64,000 bases of DNA, taken from Actinomycetes bacterium (GTDB lineage: Bacteria > Actinomycetota > Acidimicrobiia > Acidimicrobiales > Ilumatobacteraceae). Position numbers and translations under genes: made by a program. The stretch is from NCBI GenBank assembly GCA_025356335.1, contig JANXUF010000053.1:62001-126000 (forward strand), in the 5' to 3' direction. Of this stretch, positions 45,044-54,090 are shown in pieces. Under the pieces are notes generated by a model that worked only from the letters and a program-made list of their open reading frames with translations, was not told where the DNA came from and ran no database searches. The stretch's first letter is position 1, and each line of letters opens with the position of its first letter.

Positions 45044-45595
45044 ATGAAGTCGATGAATGTCGTCGAACGGCTCGAGGTCGGTGTCGAACGGCGCCGAAAG
45101 TGGATCAAGCCGATCATCATCGTCTCCATCGCCCTGATCCTCGTGATGTGGGTCTACATCTTCCTCCTGGCACCGAAGAACGCTGCCGGCACCATCGAGG
45201 ACACTGCCTGGACGACGTCCGCCGAGAAGACCTGCGCTGCCGCCAACGCACAGATCGCCGCGCTGGCGTTCGTCAATCCTGCGGACAACACTCCCGGCGG
45301 TCTCCGAGCCCGGGGTGAATCCGTCGCCGAAGGCAACGTGATCATCACCAAGATGCTCGACACGCTCGCCGCCACTCCACCAACGTCCACCGTCGGCAGG
45401 ACGATCGTCACGAAGTGGCTCGGCGACTGGCACACCTTCCTCCAGGACCGTGTGAACTATGCCACGGGACTGATCGCCGGCACGACGACCCAGTTCGGAG
45501 AGACGCAGATCGACAATGCGCCGATCTCCGACTTCATCGGCGTGATCGCCGATCAGAACAATATGGCCGCCTGCTCGACCATCCCGCTCACATAG
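45044..45595 (+). CDS. Single-span membrane-anchored protein
   Basis: A 183-residue protein with an N-terminal basic stretch and one membrane helix (IIIVSIALILVMWVYIFLLA, residues ~24-43), then an exported domain. The domain contains three Cys and is helical (AEKTCAAANAQIAALAFV, EGNVIITKMLDTLAATPP, WLGDWHTFLQDRVNYATGLI). It resembles other small secreted actinobacterial helical proteins, such as the lipoprotein at 40149. ATG 45053 is an alternative start. No function known. Confidence 0.7.
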   Translation: MKSMNVVERLEVGVERRRKWIKPIIIVSIALILVMWVYIFLLAPKNAAGTIEDTAWTTSAEKTCAAANAQIAALAFVNPADNTPGGLRARGESVAEGNVIITKMLDTLAATPPTSTVGRTIVTKWLGDWHTFLQDRVNYATGLIAGTTTQFGETQIDNAPISDFIGVIADQNNMAACSTIPLT

Positions 45596-45615
45596 GGCTG
45601 GTCGGACGCACCGGC

Positions 45616-46323
45616 CTACACGAGGTCGGTGCGCTGCCAACCCTCGCCGTTGGTGTAGTGGCGAACGACTTTCGCTGGCGACCCGACGGCGACACAGAAA
45701 TCGGGGAGTTCACCGGTCACCACCGAATTGGCGCCGACGGTCACATGTCTGCCGATCCGTGCGCCAGGGAGCACGACCGTGCCGTAGCCGAGCCACGAGC
45801 CGGAACCGATCGTGACCGCTCGTTCCGGCATCGTCTGCTGTGAAATAGGCCTTGTCACATCCTCGTAGCCGTGGTTCTGGTCGGTGATATAGACGTGATG
45901 TCCTGTCCACACGTCGTCGCCGATCTCGATCCCGAGATGTCCGACGATGCCGCTGCCCTTGCCGATCAGGCACCGGTCACCGATCCTCACGACCGGGTCG
46001 GTGAGGCACTGCTGCCCTGGCATCATCCCCGCTGACAACGTCACCTGCGGTCCGATCATCGTGCCGGCACCGATGTGGATGTAGTGCTCGTTGAAGATCG
46101 TGTTCGGCGGGAAGCAGATGACGCTGCCGGCGCCGAATCTTCCGAAGCGCCGGCCGCGCACCGTGTCCGGGCCGACCGCCCCGTACAGCCCGATCAATTC
46201 CCACGTGCGGTGGATTGCTTCACCCGCTGCTCGTCGTCCAGCGGCCTTCAATTGACGATGTCGGCGAGCCACGAAGCGACGGCCGTCAGCGAGCCTGTTG
46301 ATCTGCTGAGAGTCGCCCGGCAC
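45616..46323 (-). CDS. Hexapeptide-repeat (LbH) acetyltransferase
   Basis: A 235-residue left-handed beta-helix acyltransferase. Hexapeptide repeats run through IGPQVTLSAGMMPGQ, IGDRCLIGKGSGIVGHLGIE, IGDDVWTGHHVYITDQNHGY and IGRHVTVGANSVV. The His in QNHGY is at the position of the catalytic His in maltose/galactoside O-acetyltransferases. Such enzymes usually act on sugars or cell-surface glycans. GTG 46323 is fixed by TAGGCT 7 nt upstream. It is divergent from the carboxylesterase with 39 bp between. Confidence 0.85.
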   Translation of the reverse strand: MPGDSQQINRLADGRRFVARRHRQLKAAGRRAAGEAIHRTWELIGLYGAVGPDTVRGRRFGRFGAGSVICFPPNTIFNEHYIHIGAGTMIGPQVTLSAGMMPGQQCLTDPVVRIGDRCLIGKGSGIVGHLGIEIGDDVWTGHHVYITDQNHGYEDVTRPISQQTMPERAVTIGSGSWLGYGTVVLPGARIGRHVTVGANSVVTGELPDFCVAVGSPAKVVRHYTNGEGWQRTDLV

Positions 46324-46330
46324 GGCGAGC

Positions 46331-46336
46331 AGCCTA
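46331..46336 (-). promoter_or_regulatory. Leaderless -10 box TAGGCT for the acetyltransferase
   Basis: TAGGCT ends 7 nt before the GTG at 46323. Confidence 0.5.
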
Positions 46337-46350
46337 CGGGAAAGTGCCGC

Positions 46351-46356
46351 TACCGT
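46351..46356 (+). promoter_or_regulatory. Leaderless -10 box TACCGT for the carboxylesterase
   Basis: TACCGT ends 6 nt before the ATG at 46363. Confidence 0.5.
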
Positions 46357-46362
46357 CGTTTC

Positions 46363-47853
46363 ATGGCGATTCCGAAGATCAAGGCGATTCCAACGATCAG
46401 GGCGACGGCCCGCATCGGCACGTACCTCGGTACCGAGGTCGACGACACCGCAGTCTTCGCCGGCATCCGTTTCGCAACGGCCGAGCGGTTCATGCCGCCG
46501 ATACCCGTCGCTGACTCGGACGAGACGATCGAAGCGCTGGCCTACGGTGCCCAGGCACCGCAGTTGCTCAGCCCGATCGAGCACATGCTCGGGGCGGGCG
46601 ACTTGGCGATGTCGGAGGACTGCCACTTCCTCAACGTCTACACGCCGTCAGCCGATGATGGTGAGCGGCCGGTGCTCGTCTGGATCCACGGCGGGGCGTT
46701 CACCAGCGGTGGCGGGGCGATGTCGTGGTACCACGGCTCGTCGCTCGCACGTCGCGGAGACGTCGTCGTCGTGACGATCAACTACCGACTCGGGGCGCTC
46801 GGCTTCTTCGACCTCGGTTCGCTGGCCGGCGCAAAATTCGCTGACGCCGGCAACCTCGGACTACTCGATCAGCTCACCGCGCTTCAGTGGGTCCGAGACA
46901 ATATCGGCGCCTTCGGAGGGGATCCGGACAATGTCACCGTCTTCGGCGAATCAGCCGGCGGCGCGAGCGTCGTCGCCCTGCTCGGATCGCCGGCGAGTCG
47001 CGGACTGTTCCATCGGGCGATCGCCATGAGCCCGTCGATCACGCAGCTGCGCACAGCGGACCGCTCCCACGAAGCCGCCGAGGAATTCCTGGCAGCAACC
47101 GGCGTCTCCATCGACGGACTGCTGACGCTGCCCGTCGAACAACTCCTGCAGGCACAGGCGTCGCTGCTCAGCAATTTCGTCCTCGGGGTCACGTCGTTCT
47201 CCCCGTCCCCGACAGGCTCGCTGTTCGACGGCGATCCGCTGGACGCTGCCGCCCGCAACCCGATCCCGCTGCTCATCGGCACCAACCGCGACGAGATGCT
47301 GCTGTACGCACAATTCGATCCGGAGACCCGCAATCTCGATGCCGCCGGACTGCTGAGCCGCGCCAACAGGACGTTCGGCGAAGCTCGTGCGGTTCGGGCG
47401 GTCGAGTTGTACAACGAGTTCCGCAGTCATGACACCCCGGCGCGGCTGTCAGCGGCGATGGTCACCGACGAAACGTTCCGCGCTCCTGCGTGGCGGCTCG
47501 CACAGCGGCGGATCGAGCAGTTCAACCGGACGTGGATGTACTGGTTCACGTGGCCGACGCCGGCGCTCGGCGGTGGACTCGGGGCATGCCATGCCCTCGA
47601 TCTGCCGTTCACGTTCCACAATCTCGATCGCCAGAACGTCGACATGTTCACCGGAACGAGCCCAGACCGTCTTGCGGTCGCCGATGCAGTGTCCGGGGCT
47701 GTGCTCGGTTTCGCCGCTGCCGGAGATCCCGGCTGGCCGGAGTACGAGGCCGGAACACGGGCGACGAAGCAGTTCGATGTCCATTCGCCGGTGCTCGCCG
47801 ATCCGGAGTCAGCGGTTCGCCAACTGTGGCTCGCCGACGAGACCGTCGCCTAG
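46363..47853 (+). CDS. Type B carboxylesterase
   Basis: A 496-residue carboxylesterase/lipase family B enzyme, cytoplasmic (no signal). Family landmarks are EDCHFLNVYTP, VLVWIHGGAFTSGG (oxyanion hole), the nucleophile elbow VFGESAGGAS, a catalytic acid near GTNRDEML and His in LGACHALDLPF. It would hydrolyse carboxylic esters; the substrate is unknown. ATG 46363 follows a -10 box by 6 nt. Confidence 0.88.
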   Translation: MAIPKIKAIPTIRATARIGTYLGTEVDDTAVFAGIRFATAERFMPPIPVADSDETIEALAYGAQAPQLLSPIEHMLGAGDLAMSEDCHFLNVYTPSADDGERPVLVWIHGGAFTSGGGAMSWYHGSSLARRGDVVVVTINYRLGALGFFDLGSLAGAKFADAGNLGLLDQLTALQWVRDNIGAFGGDPDNVTVFGESAGGASVVALLGSPASRGLFHRAIAMSPSITQLRTADRSHEAAEEFLAATGVSIDGLLTLPVEQLLQAQASLLSNFVLGVTSFSPSPTGSLFDGDPLDAAARNPIPLLIGTNRDEMLLYAQFDPETRNLDAAGLLSRANRTFGEARAVRAVELYNEFRSHDTPARLSAAMVTDETFRAPAWRLAQRRIEQFNRTWMYWFTWPTPALGGGLGACHALDLPFTFHNLDRQNVDMFTGTSPDRLAVADAVSGAVLGFAAAGDPGWPEYEAGTRATKQFDVHSPVLADPESAVRQLWLADETVA

Positions 47854-47890
47854 CAGGGACCAGTTCTGCGGGGTTTCGGCGGGCTGACGG

Positions 47891-48688
47891 TCAGTTCCTG
47901 ACGACCCACACCGACAGGATCAGGGCGACGACGTTGAGCATCGCGTGGGCCAGGATCGTCGGCCCTATTCGCCGTAGCAGATAGGCGGCGCCCCCGAATA
48001 CCGCGCCGATCGAGCCGAGCAGGATCACCAGACCGATGTTGCCGAGCCCGCGTTCCGGACCGATGTGGGCGAGGCCGAACAGCGCGCCCTGTAGGCCGAT
48101 CGCCAACGCCGTCGGCATCGAGGAGAGGAAGCTGCGCATGATCAGCCCACGGAAGATCAGTTCCTCGACGAATGGCGCAGCGATCACTGCGCTGATGGCG
48201 ACTGCCAGGAGCACGTCGTGGTGTCCGCGCAACGTCTTCAGCCCGGTGGTGTTCGACTTCAACGGGATCTTGGTGAAGATGACGATCGCTCCGACAACGA
48301 TCTCGGCGACGAATGCCGACAGCCAAACCAGTGGGCCCCAACCCGCGTCGATCCAGCGGATCCTGAAGCCGTAGTCCTCAGCGAAACTCCCCGTGCCCCA
48401 GCGACGACTGGCCCACAGAAGATAGGCGACCATCGGCCCGTACCCGACGACCGTCGATATCGCCACCAGCCCAGCGAGCGGAAGACGCCCACTGACGATC
48501 TGCAGCAGCACCCGCTCGACGACGAGTGCAACGACGACAACGACGATGGCGACGTAGGCCGCCGGCAGCGGCATCGTCGGGAGCGAGTCGGCCGGTGCCG
48601 GACCATCGTCGACACCCGGCGCAAACCACCCAGGTGGTGAGTTCGGCGCAGCCCACGACGAGGGCCGGAACTTCGGCGGCTCTAGCAC
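47891..48688 (-). CDS. CPBP family intramembrane metalloprotease
   Basis: A 265-residue membrane protease-like protein of the CPBP/Abi family (relatives: Rce1, type II CAAX prenyl proteases). The three motifs are in order: EELIFRGLI, FGLAHIG and ILAHAMLNV, supplying the Glu and His metal residues. About seven helices. From GTG 48688 the protein begins with a Pro-rich SPPGWFAPG stretch before the first helix; a later start at MPLPAAY is possible. The start overlaps the M1 peptidase stop, so the two are linked. Confidence 0.83.
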   Translation of the reverse strand: MLEPPKFRPSSWAAPNSPPGWFAPGVDDGPAPADSLPTMPLPAAYVAIVVVVVALVVERVLLQIVSGRLPLAGLVAISTVVGYGPMVAYLLWASRRWGTGSFAEDYGFRIRWIDAGWGPLVWLSAFVAEIVVGAIVIFTKIPLKSNTTGLKTLRGHHDVLLAVAISAVIAAPFVEELIFRGLIMRSFLSSMPTALAIGLQGALFGLAHIGPERGLGNIGLVILLGSIGAVFGGAAYLLRRIGPTILAHAMLNVVALILSVWVVRN

Positions 48689-50352
48689 GGCAGGGTACGC
48701 GGGAGTTCGGCGGAGAACAGCCACTGTCGGAAGAAGTCGCTCAGATCCTGGCCGGACACGTGCTCGGTCAGCGAGATGAACTGTTCGGTGGTCCGTGATG
48801 TCCCGTTGTTCTCCGTCACCCACTGCTGCAACACCGCAAAGAACATCGAGTCGCCGATCTGGCGCCGCAATGCCTGCAACACGATCGCCCCGCCGTCGTA
48901 GACGTCGCCGCTGAACAGGCCGTCCACTGTCGGGTCGGCAGGTGATTCCTGGCGTGGAGTGGCGAGCGCATTCCGAGCCGACTGGTCGAGCGACATCAGC
49001 CCGACGTGGTCGAGCCACAGCCACTGGCCGTAGGTCGCGAAACCCTCGTTCAGCCACACGTCCTTCCAACGAGCGGGCGAAACCGCATCACCGAACCACT
49101 GGTGCGTCAGCTCGTGCGAGAGAATGAGCTGCTCGTCGAGGCCGAGCCCGCCGCGCAGGTCGTCACGGGAGAACATCGAACGCTCCTGATCCTCCATCGC
49201 CAGTCCGCCGGCACTGTCGGTCACGGCGATCCCATAGCGATCGAGCGGAAACGGTCCGAAGTACTGCTCGAAGAAGCTGATCTCGTCGCTGATGCCGTCG
49301 AGGTACGGTTGGAAGGTAGGGCGATTTGCAGTCAGGACGGCACTGAGCAACGGCAGTCCATGTGGCCCTGTTCCGTCGACGATGTCATACGCCCCGGTGA
49401 TCACCTGCACGAGGTAACTGCTCATCGGTCGTGATTCCTGCCAGACCCACGTCACGCTCGTGCCTGATGTGTCGTGACTGATGAGCGCCCCGTTGGCGAT
49501 CGCCGTCACGCCGGCGGGAACGGTGATGGCGAACTTCCACGTGGCTTTGTCCGAAGGATGATCATTCGATGGCATCCACTGGCGACCGCCGTCCGGCTCG
49601 TTGAGGTTGTACGAACCTGCATCGGTGTCGAACCAGCCGCTCGGGAGCAGGCCCACTGTTTCGCGGCCCTGTTGGGCGGTGGTGAACGCCACCACCACGA
49701 CATGTGTGGATCCGGCGGGCGCCGGAACCGGGAGTGTGATGCGCAGTTCTTTGCTGACATGTGTGAACGTCGCCGTCGCTGAGTCGACCGTCACTGCGCT
49801 GACGCCAACCGATTGCGCCGCGTCGAGATCGAACGCCGTCATCGGCTGCGAGAAGGTGATCGTCGCGCTGACTGACCCGGAGAGTGCCCTGTTCGAGTGC
49901 TGATAGTCGAGGGCCACGTCGTAGTGCTGCACATCGACCCCCGGGTTGCCGAGATCGGGAAAGAGTGCGTCGCCGATGCCATCACCACTGGGGTCGACGG
50001 TCGACGGCGGGGCCTCGGACCGCGGCACCGTAGAGGCCGACTGGTCGAGCGGGATCGTCTGACACGTCGTCGCCTGGGCGGTCGAACCGCCGGCGTCCGT
50101 TGTTCCTGCTGCCGGGAACGTCAGTGGCGCGGTGATCGACGGGTCCGGCGACGCAGTGTTCGACGCAGTGTTCGAGGTCGAGGTCGAGTTGGAAGGCTGC
50201 GTCGGCGACGTCGGTGGCGTGCCCGTCTGCGGCGCGCCCGCCAGCACGGTCGTTGCCGTCGGGGTAGCCCTGACCCCGGGGGACGTCTGGGCACACGCGG
50301 CGAGCGTCATCGACACAGCGACGACCAGTACCAGAGTCGCCCGACGCACCAT
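48682..50352 (-). CDS. M1 family metallopeptidase lipoprotein
   Basis: An exported 556-residue M1 peptidase. The signal helix leads to the lipobox LAACAQ, followed by a roughly 100-residue Thr/Ser/Pro linker. The catalytic domain has the exopeptidase-type motif GGLAMEDQERS, the zinc site HELTHQWFGD and the third ligand in WLNEGFATYGQ, then a short C-terminal helical part. The usual GAMEN motif reads GLAMED, so aminopeptidase activity is likely but the specificity unclear. ATG 50352 fits a TACCTT box 7 nt upstream; ATG 50358 is two codons earlier. Confidence 0.88.
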   Translation of the reverse strand: MVRRATLVLVVAVSMTLAACAQTSPGVRATPTATTVLAGAPQTGTPPTSPTQPSNSTSTSNTASNTASPDPSITAPLTFPAAGTTDAGGSTAQATTCQTIPLDQSASTVPRSEAPPSTVDPSGDGIGDALFPDLGNPGVDVQHYDVALDYQHSNRALSGSVSATITFSQPMTAFDLDAAQSVGVSAVTVDSATATFTHVSKELRITLPVPAPAGSTHVVVVAFTTAQQGRETVGLLPSGWFDTDAGSYNLNEPDGGRQWMPSNDHPSDKATWKFAITVPAGVTAIANGALISHDTSGTSVTWVWQESRPMSSYLVQVITGAYDIVDGTGPHGLPLLSAVLTANRPTFQPYLDGISDEISFFEQYFGPFPLDRYGIAVTDSAGGLAMEDQERSMFSRDDLRGGLGLDEQLILSHELTHQWFGDAVSPARWKDVWLNEGFATYGQWLWLDHVGLMSLDQSARNALATPRQESPADPTVDGLFSGDVYDGGAIVLQALRRQIGDSMFFAVLQQWVTENNGTSRTTEQFISLTEHVSGQDLSDFFRQWLFSAELPRTLPC

Positions 50353-50359
50353 CGTCATG

Positions 50360-50365
50360 AAGGTA
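50360..50365 (-). promoter_or_regulatory. Leaderless -10 box TACCTT for the M1 peptidase
   Basis: TACCTT ends 7 nt before the ATG at 50352, favouring the second of two in-frame ATGs. Confidence 0.45.
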
Positions 50366-50426
50366 TCGCGCCGACCGTCGCTCGCGCCGTCGGCCTGACT
50401 GATCGCCCACGCTCTCGCCGGCACCG

Positions 50427-51929
50427 TCAGCGATGCAAACCGATGTCCGACTGATGTGCACGCAGCCGAACGGTATACACCGAGTTGCCGGACAGGATGC
50501 CGCTGCGAGCCAGCAGCCTGCCGTTCTGCCAATTCGACAGCCCGAGTTCCGGTCGGTCGAGGGCAAACTGACCATCGACCCAACGGGTGAAGCCGTCGCC
50601 GACGAACGGAGCGTCCACTGCTGCCCAGAACTGATCCTGCTCGACCCGTTCGTCGGCGATGAGACTGGCGGCGAAATGCGGGCTGTAGGTGTTGAACAAC
50701 ACAACGGCCTCGTCGACCGAATCGACGACGACCAGCGCGACTTCCGGGCTCGATTCCCACTCCCATTCGGTGGCCAGTTCGTCGATCGCGATCAGATCGG
50801 CGAACGGCTCGTCCACGCGTCCACCGACGCGCATGACCACCGATCGGCGATCGAGGAGGTCGGCCGGAAGCAACGTCTCGCTCCCTGCCACGACGTGAAG
50901 GCGCGGCTCGGTCGACCGGGCGGCGGCAGCGGACGTCAGGGAGTCGATGAACACCGGAATCAGTTCCGCCGCCCGGGATCGAACGATGCAGCAGACATTC
51001 AACGTGTTGCAGACTTTGCGATCCAGCGAGTGCAGTACCGCATGGCGAAAGCGAACGGCGTCGGCAGACACTGCTGCGACGAGCCATGCTCCGCCGGTTC
51101 CGTGAAGGCTGACAGCAACACCCGCTTGGCGGGCAACGGCACCGAGCTGTGCGACAGCGGCCCCGGAGCCTCTGGCGATCGCCAGCGCAACTCGTTCGTC
51201 GGAGAACAGCGCCCACCCGGCGGCGCGAGCCGGGGAGTCGAGCAGCACGACTGAGCCGGCGGGAAGGCCGGACGCCTCGAGTGCAGGCCTGACGGCATGT
51301 TCGATGATGGCCCGTGCCGTGCCGAGCGCGTCGCTGCCGATACGGAAGACGACCGTGTTGCCGCTCCGGAGAACGCCCGTGGCGTCGGCAAAGACGTTCG
51401 GGCGCCCCTCGAAGACGAAGCCCACCACACCGAGCGGCGCGATGTGCTGGGCAACCGACCACCCTTCGTGTTCGACGCTGTCGATGATGTCGTCCCGACC
51501 GCCTGGCTGCGTCGCCCACCCGCGCAGACCGGCGATCATCTCGGCGCGCATCCTCGTCGAGAGGATCAGACGGGTGGTCGACCTGCCGCTGGATTCAGCA
51601 ACGGCGACGTCCGTGGTGTTCGCTGCGTCGATCGGACCGAAGACGGCATCGTCGTCCAAGGCGTCGGCGAACCGCACGAAGAAGTCGCTGATCTGCTCAT
51701 CGCTGCAGGCACTCAACAGTTCGAACGCCTTTTGCGCTGTTGACACCGCAGCGGTGGTCTGACGGTGCGTCGCTTCCGGAATATGCAGCAGATCCCCGTT
51801 CGACTGCTCGACGACGAGGTGATCGCCGGCGGCGAACGATGATGCCAACGCTGCCGACACGGTGGCGAACCGATTTCCGCCGTACGGAATCGCCATTCCA
51901 GCAGTCAAAGTCGTCAACACGTTCGTCAC
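50427..51929 (-). CDS. ProA-like glutamate-5-semialdehyde dehydrogenase
   Basis: A 500-residue ALDH-superfamily protein most like gamma-glutamyl phosphate reductase (ProA), the second step of proline synthesis. It has VAQHIAPLGVVGFVFEGRPN, a region seen in ProA, and the catalytic cysteine in RKVCNTLNVC, where ProA has SVCNALET. Canonical ProA is about 420 residues; here roughly 75 extra residues precede the fold, and the active site differs. No proB is in view, so this could be a divergent paralogue. GTG 51929 is fixed by TACGCT 7 nt upstream. Confidence 0.75.
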   Translation of the reverse strand: MTNVLTTLTAGMAIPYGGNRFATVSAALASSFAAGDHLVVEQSNGDLLHIPEATHRQTTAAVSTAQKAFELLSACSDEQISDFFVRFADALDDDAVFGPIDAANTTDVAVAESSGRSTTRLILSTRMRAEMIAGLRGWATQPGGRDDIIDSVEHEGWSVAQHIAPLGVVGFVFEGRPNVFADATGVLRSGNTVVFRIGSDALGTARAIIEHAVRPALEASGLPAGSVVLLDSPARAAGWALFSDERVALAIARGSGAAVAQLGAVARQAGVAVSLHGTGGAWLVAAVSADAVRFRHAVLHSLDRKVCNTLNVCCIVRSRAAELIPVFIDSLTSAAAARSTEPRLHVVAGSETLLPADLLDRRSVVMRVGGRVDEPFADLIAIDELATEWEWESSPEVALVVVDSVDEAVVLFNTYSPHFAASLIADERVEQDQFWAAVDAPFVGDGFTRWVDGQFALDRPELGLSNWQNGRLLARSGILSGNSVYTVRLRAHQSDIGLHR

Positions 51930-51936
51930 GTCGGAC

Positions 51937-51942
51937 AGCGTA
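51937..51942 (-). promoter_or_regulatory. Leaderless -10 box TACGCT for the ProA-like gene
   Basis: TACGCT ends 7 nt before the GTG at 51929. Confidence 0.45.
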
Positions 51943-52035
51943 CGAGTCCCTGACGATCGACCTCCGATCGACGCCTCGCCGGCAGGAGCGGATACCGTGA
52001 CCGCCACTTGCCAGCACGATTTCCAGGAGCATGTC

Positions 52036-52524
52036 ATGAGCATCTACGACAACAAGATCGAATCCCTCCAAGGCCAGCCGGACCTCCTCGGCGGACTCGC
52101 CGGCAAAGCCGCGCTCTTCGTCAATGTCGCCTCGAAGTGCGGTCTCACCCCGCAGTACACAGCACTCGAACAGATTCACGAGCAGTTCTCCGGCAAGGGT
52201 TTCAGTGTCGTCGGCTTTCCGTGCAACCAGTTCGGCGCGCAGGAGCCGGGCAGCGCAGAGGAGATCGAAACATTCTGCAGCACGAGCTACGGGGTGACCT
52301 TCCCGATGAGCGAGAAGATCGATGTCAACGGTGAGTCCAAGCACCCGCTCTATGCAGCGCTGGAAGCGACTGCTGACGCAGAAGGCCATTCGGGTGATAT
52401 CCGTTGGAACTTCGAGAAGTTCCTGATCGGACCCGACGGCACCGTTGCCGCACGATTCAGCCCGATGACGGCACCCGACGATCCGGCCGTGCTCGAGGCG
52501 ATCGAAGCGCTCCTCCCCACCTGA
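52036..52524 (+). CDS. Glutathione peroxidase family (thiol peroxidase)
   Basis: A 162-residue cytoplasmic peroxidase that reduces hydroperoxides. The peroxidatic cysteine is in NVASKCGLTPQY, with FPCNQFGAQEPG (second Cys) and WNFEKFLIGPDG. The active site is Cys, not selenocysteine, so it probably uses thioredoxin-like donors, as do most bacterial members. AGGAG lies six bases before ATG 52036. Confidence 0.93.
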   Translation: MSIYDNKIESLQGQPDLLGGLAGKAALFVNVASKCGLTPQYTALEQIHEQFSGKGFSVVGFPCNQFGAQEPGSAEEIETFCSTSYGVTFPMSEKIDVNGESKHPLYAALEATADAEGHSGDIRWNFEKFLIGPDGTVAARFSPMTAPDDPAVLEAIEALLPT

Positions 52525-52600
52525 CGCCCAAAGAAACCGAGTCCAATGTTGCACCGCCGGAGGTGTACAACGGTCCACAGAGTCTTTCGACACCATCGGT

Positions 52601-52623
52601 CCGGTCGTGGTCAGAACGACCGG
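52601..52623. terminator. Hairpin between convergent peroxidase and IMPase genes
   Basis: CCGGTCGT pairs with ACGACCGG around a 7-base loop and overlaps the end of the IMPase gene; there is no T-tract. Confidence 0.45.
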
Positions 52624-53363
52624 CGGGCGGCAAGCATCTCGTCGAGCAACGCCGTGGTCCTCGCCGCCACCGGGGTACGCCTCGCATCGTGATCAAGGAC
52701 CAGCAGCTGGCGACCTTCGGCGTCGGCGATCGCCCCGCCTGCTTCTCCGAGGATCAGCATCGCCCCTGCATAGTCCCACACACCGTGCGCGCTCGGGCTA
52801 CAGTCGATGAAGCCGTCGATGACACCTTCTGCGACCAGGCAGATGTCGAGCGCCGATGCGCCGAACGCCCTGAACTGCCGCCAGCCGAGATGGCGTGGAG
52901 GCAGGCCCGACAGCGCCACCATCGCATCGGACATCGAACCTGCGGGCGGATGACGTGGCGTCAACGGCTCGCCATCACGCCACACCCCGACCCCGCGAAT
53001 CGCCGAATAGCGCGTCCCACTCGACTGGTCGACCACCAACGAGGCAATCGGTCCTTCACCGTCAAGCGCACACATCGACGTCGCGAACCACGGGACGCCG
53101 TGTGAGGCGTTCGTCGAGCCATCGAGCGGGTCGAGGAGGACCAGGATCGGCCTATCGCCACCCTCGACCCCGCTCTCCTCCGACAGGATGCCGAATCCTG
53201 CCGAGCGGAGCACGCCGAGCGCCGCGTCGTCGACGACGAGGTCAGCGGCGTACTGAGATTCGCGTCTCCCGGAAGCGCCCCAATCCGTCACCGTTGCCAA
53301 TGCTGCACTGACTGCGTCGGCACAGCGTTGTAGCACCGTCAGAACCTCAGAACCATCGATCAC
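52611..53363 (-). CDS. Inositol monophosphatase family phosphatase
   Basis: A 250-residue lithium-sensitive-phosphatase-fold enzyme. The metal site is LLDPLDGSTNASHGVPWF (the usual DPIDGT reads DPLDGS), with the upstream Glu pair in ILSEESG and the second motif VWDYAGAMLILGEAGG. It may act on inositol phosphate, fructose-1,6-bisphosphate, histidinol phosphate or PAP. The inositol synthase at 36307 is too far away to decide. GTG 53363 lies 6 nt after TACCGT. Confidence 0.85.
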   Translation of the reverse strand: MIDGSEVLTVLQRCADAVSAALATVTDWGASGRRESQYAADLVVDDAALGVLRSAGFGILSEESGVEGGDRPILVLLDPLDGSTNASHGVPWFATSMCALDGEGPIASLVVDQSSGTRYSAIRGVGVWRDGEPLTPRHPPAGSMSDAMVALSGLPPRHLGWRQFRAFGASALDICLVAEGVIDGFIDCSPSAHGVWDYAGAMLILGEAGGAIADAEGRQLLVLDHDARRTPVAARTTALLDEMLAARRSF

Positions 53364-53369
53364 GCCTCG

Positions 53370-53375
53370 ACGGTA
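53370..53375 (-). promoter_or_regulatory. Leaderless -10 box TACCGT for the IMPase-family gene
   Basis: TACCGT ends 6 nt before the GTG at 53363. Confidence 0.45.
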
Positions 53376-53447
53376 GCCAAATGGGGCACGATGCTGGCAG
53401 GCTTGACCGATTCGTTGGGCCGACCCAACACTTGACCGGGAGCAAAT

Positions 53448-54023
53448 GTGGCAGTTATCGATGTCGCCGGATTCGTAGCTGACCTCAAGAGCCACGCCAT
53501 CGATCACGGATTCCACGTCCATGACGAGCGGCATTTCGTCGAGACCTACTCGCTCAGGCAATTGTGGGAAGTCGATCTGCATCCGGAAGAGGCCTGCAAT
53601 GGCCCGATCGACCTCCATCTGGCGCTGGAGGTCGACCCCAGGGCGTTGCTCGGTTTCGAGGACAAGGTCATCGAACAGGACGACCCCGAGGCCGAGCCGC
53701 CAGCTGACTTCTCGTTTCCACTGCAGTTCACGTGGACCCTTCCACCGCTGCCGCACCCCCCGGATCTGTTGATTCTCGCCACCGAGCTCGCCGGCGTCGG
53801 AACGGTCACACTGCCGATCGAAGTGTCGGCCATCGACTCGTTCCCATCCGTCACCGATGCCCCGGAACGCAGCCTCTCGGTCACCGCACGGGTCCCGGTG
53901 TCGCTGGCGGACATCTACAGCAACAATGACGAGGCGTTCTGCGATGTCCTCGATCGGTGCGGAGACGTCAGCCTGTTCCTGTTGGAGAAGGCGCCGCAAT
54001 GGTTGGACGAGTCGTCTCTCTGA
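53448..54023 (+). CDS. Hypothetical beta-rich protein
   Basis: A 191-residue soluble protein with no recognised family. It is acidic and apparently beta-rich, with alternating hydrophobic strands (PIDLHLALEVDPRALLGFED, VTLPIEVSAIDSFP, SLSVTARVPVSLADIYSNND). GGGAG lies five bases before GTG 53448, so translation is likely. A GTTGGG-CCGA-CCCAAC dyad lies about 30 bp upstream in a possible promoter region. Confidence 0.6.
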   Translation: MAVIDVAGFVADLKSHAIDHGFHVHDERHFVETYSLRQLWEVDLHPEEACNGPIDLHLALEVDPRALLGFEDKVIEQDDPEAEPPADFSFPLQFTWTLPPLPHPPDLLILATELAGVGTVTLPIEVSAIDSFPSVTDAPERSLSVTARVPVSLADIYSNNDEAFCDVLDRCGDVSLFLLEKAPQWLDESSL

Positions 54024-54059
54024 TCGGCGCATCTCGTGGCCTACACTTCGGCGACCGAA

Positions 54060-54086
54060 ATGAACACCTCCCACGAAAGCCGGTGA
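54060..54086 (+). other. Possible 8-codon upstream ORF (MNTSHESR)
   Basis: A short ATG frame closes four bases before the ATG of the next gene. A TACACT box (54042-54047) lies 12 nt upstream. It may be a leader peptide or chance. Confidence 0.3.
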
Positions 54087-54090
54087 CCAG

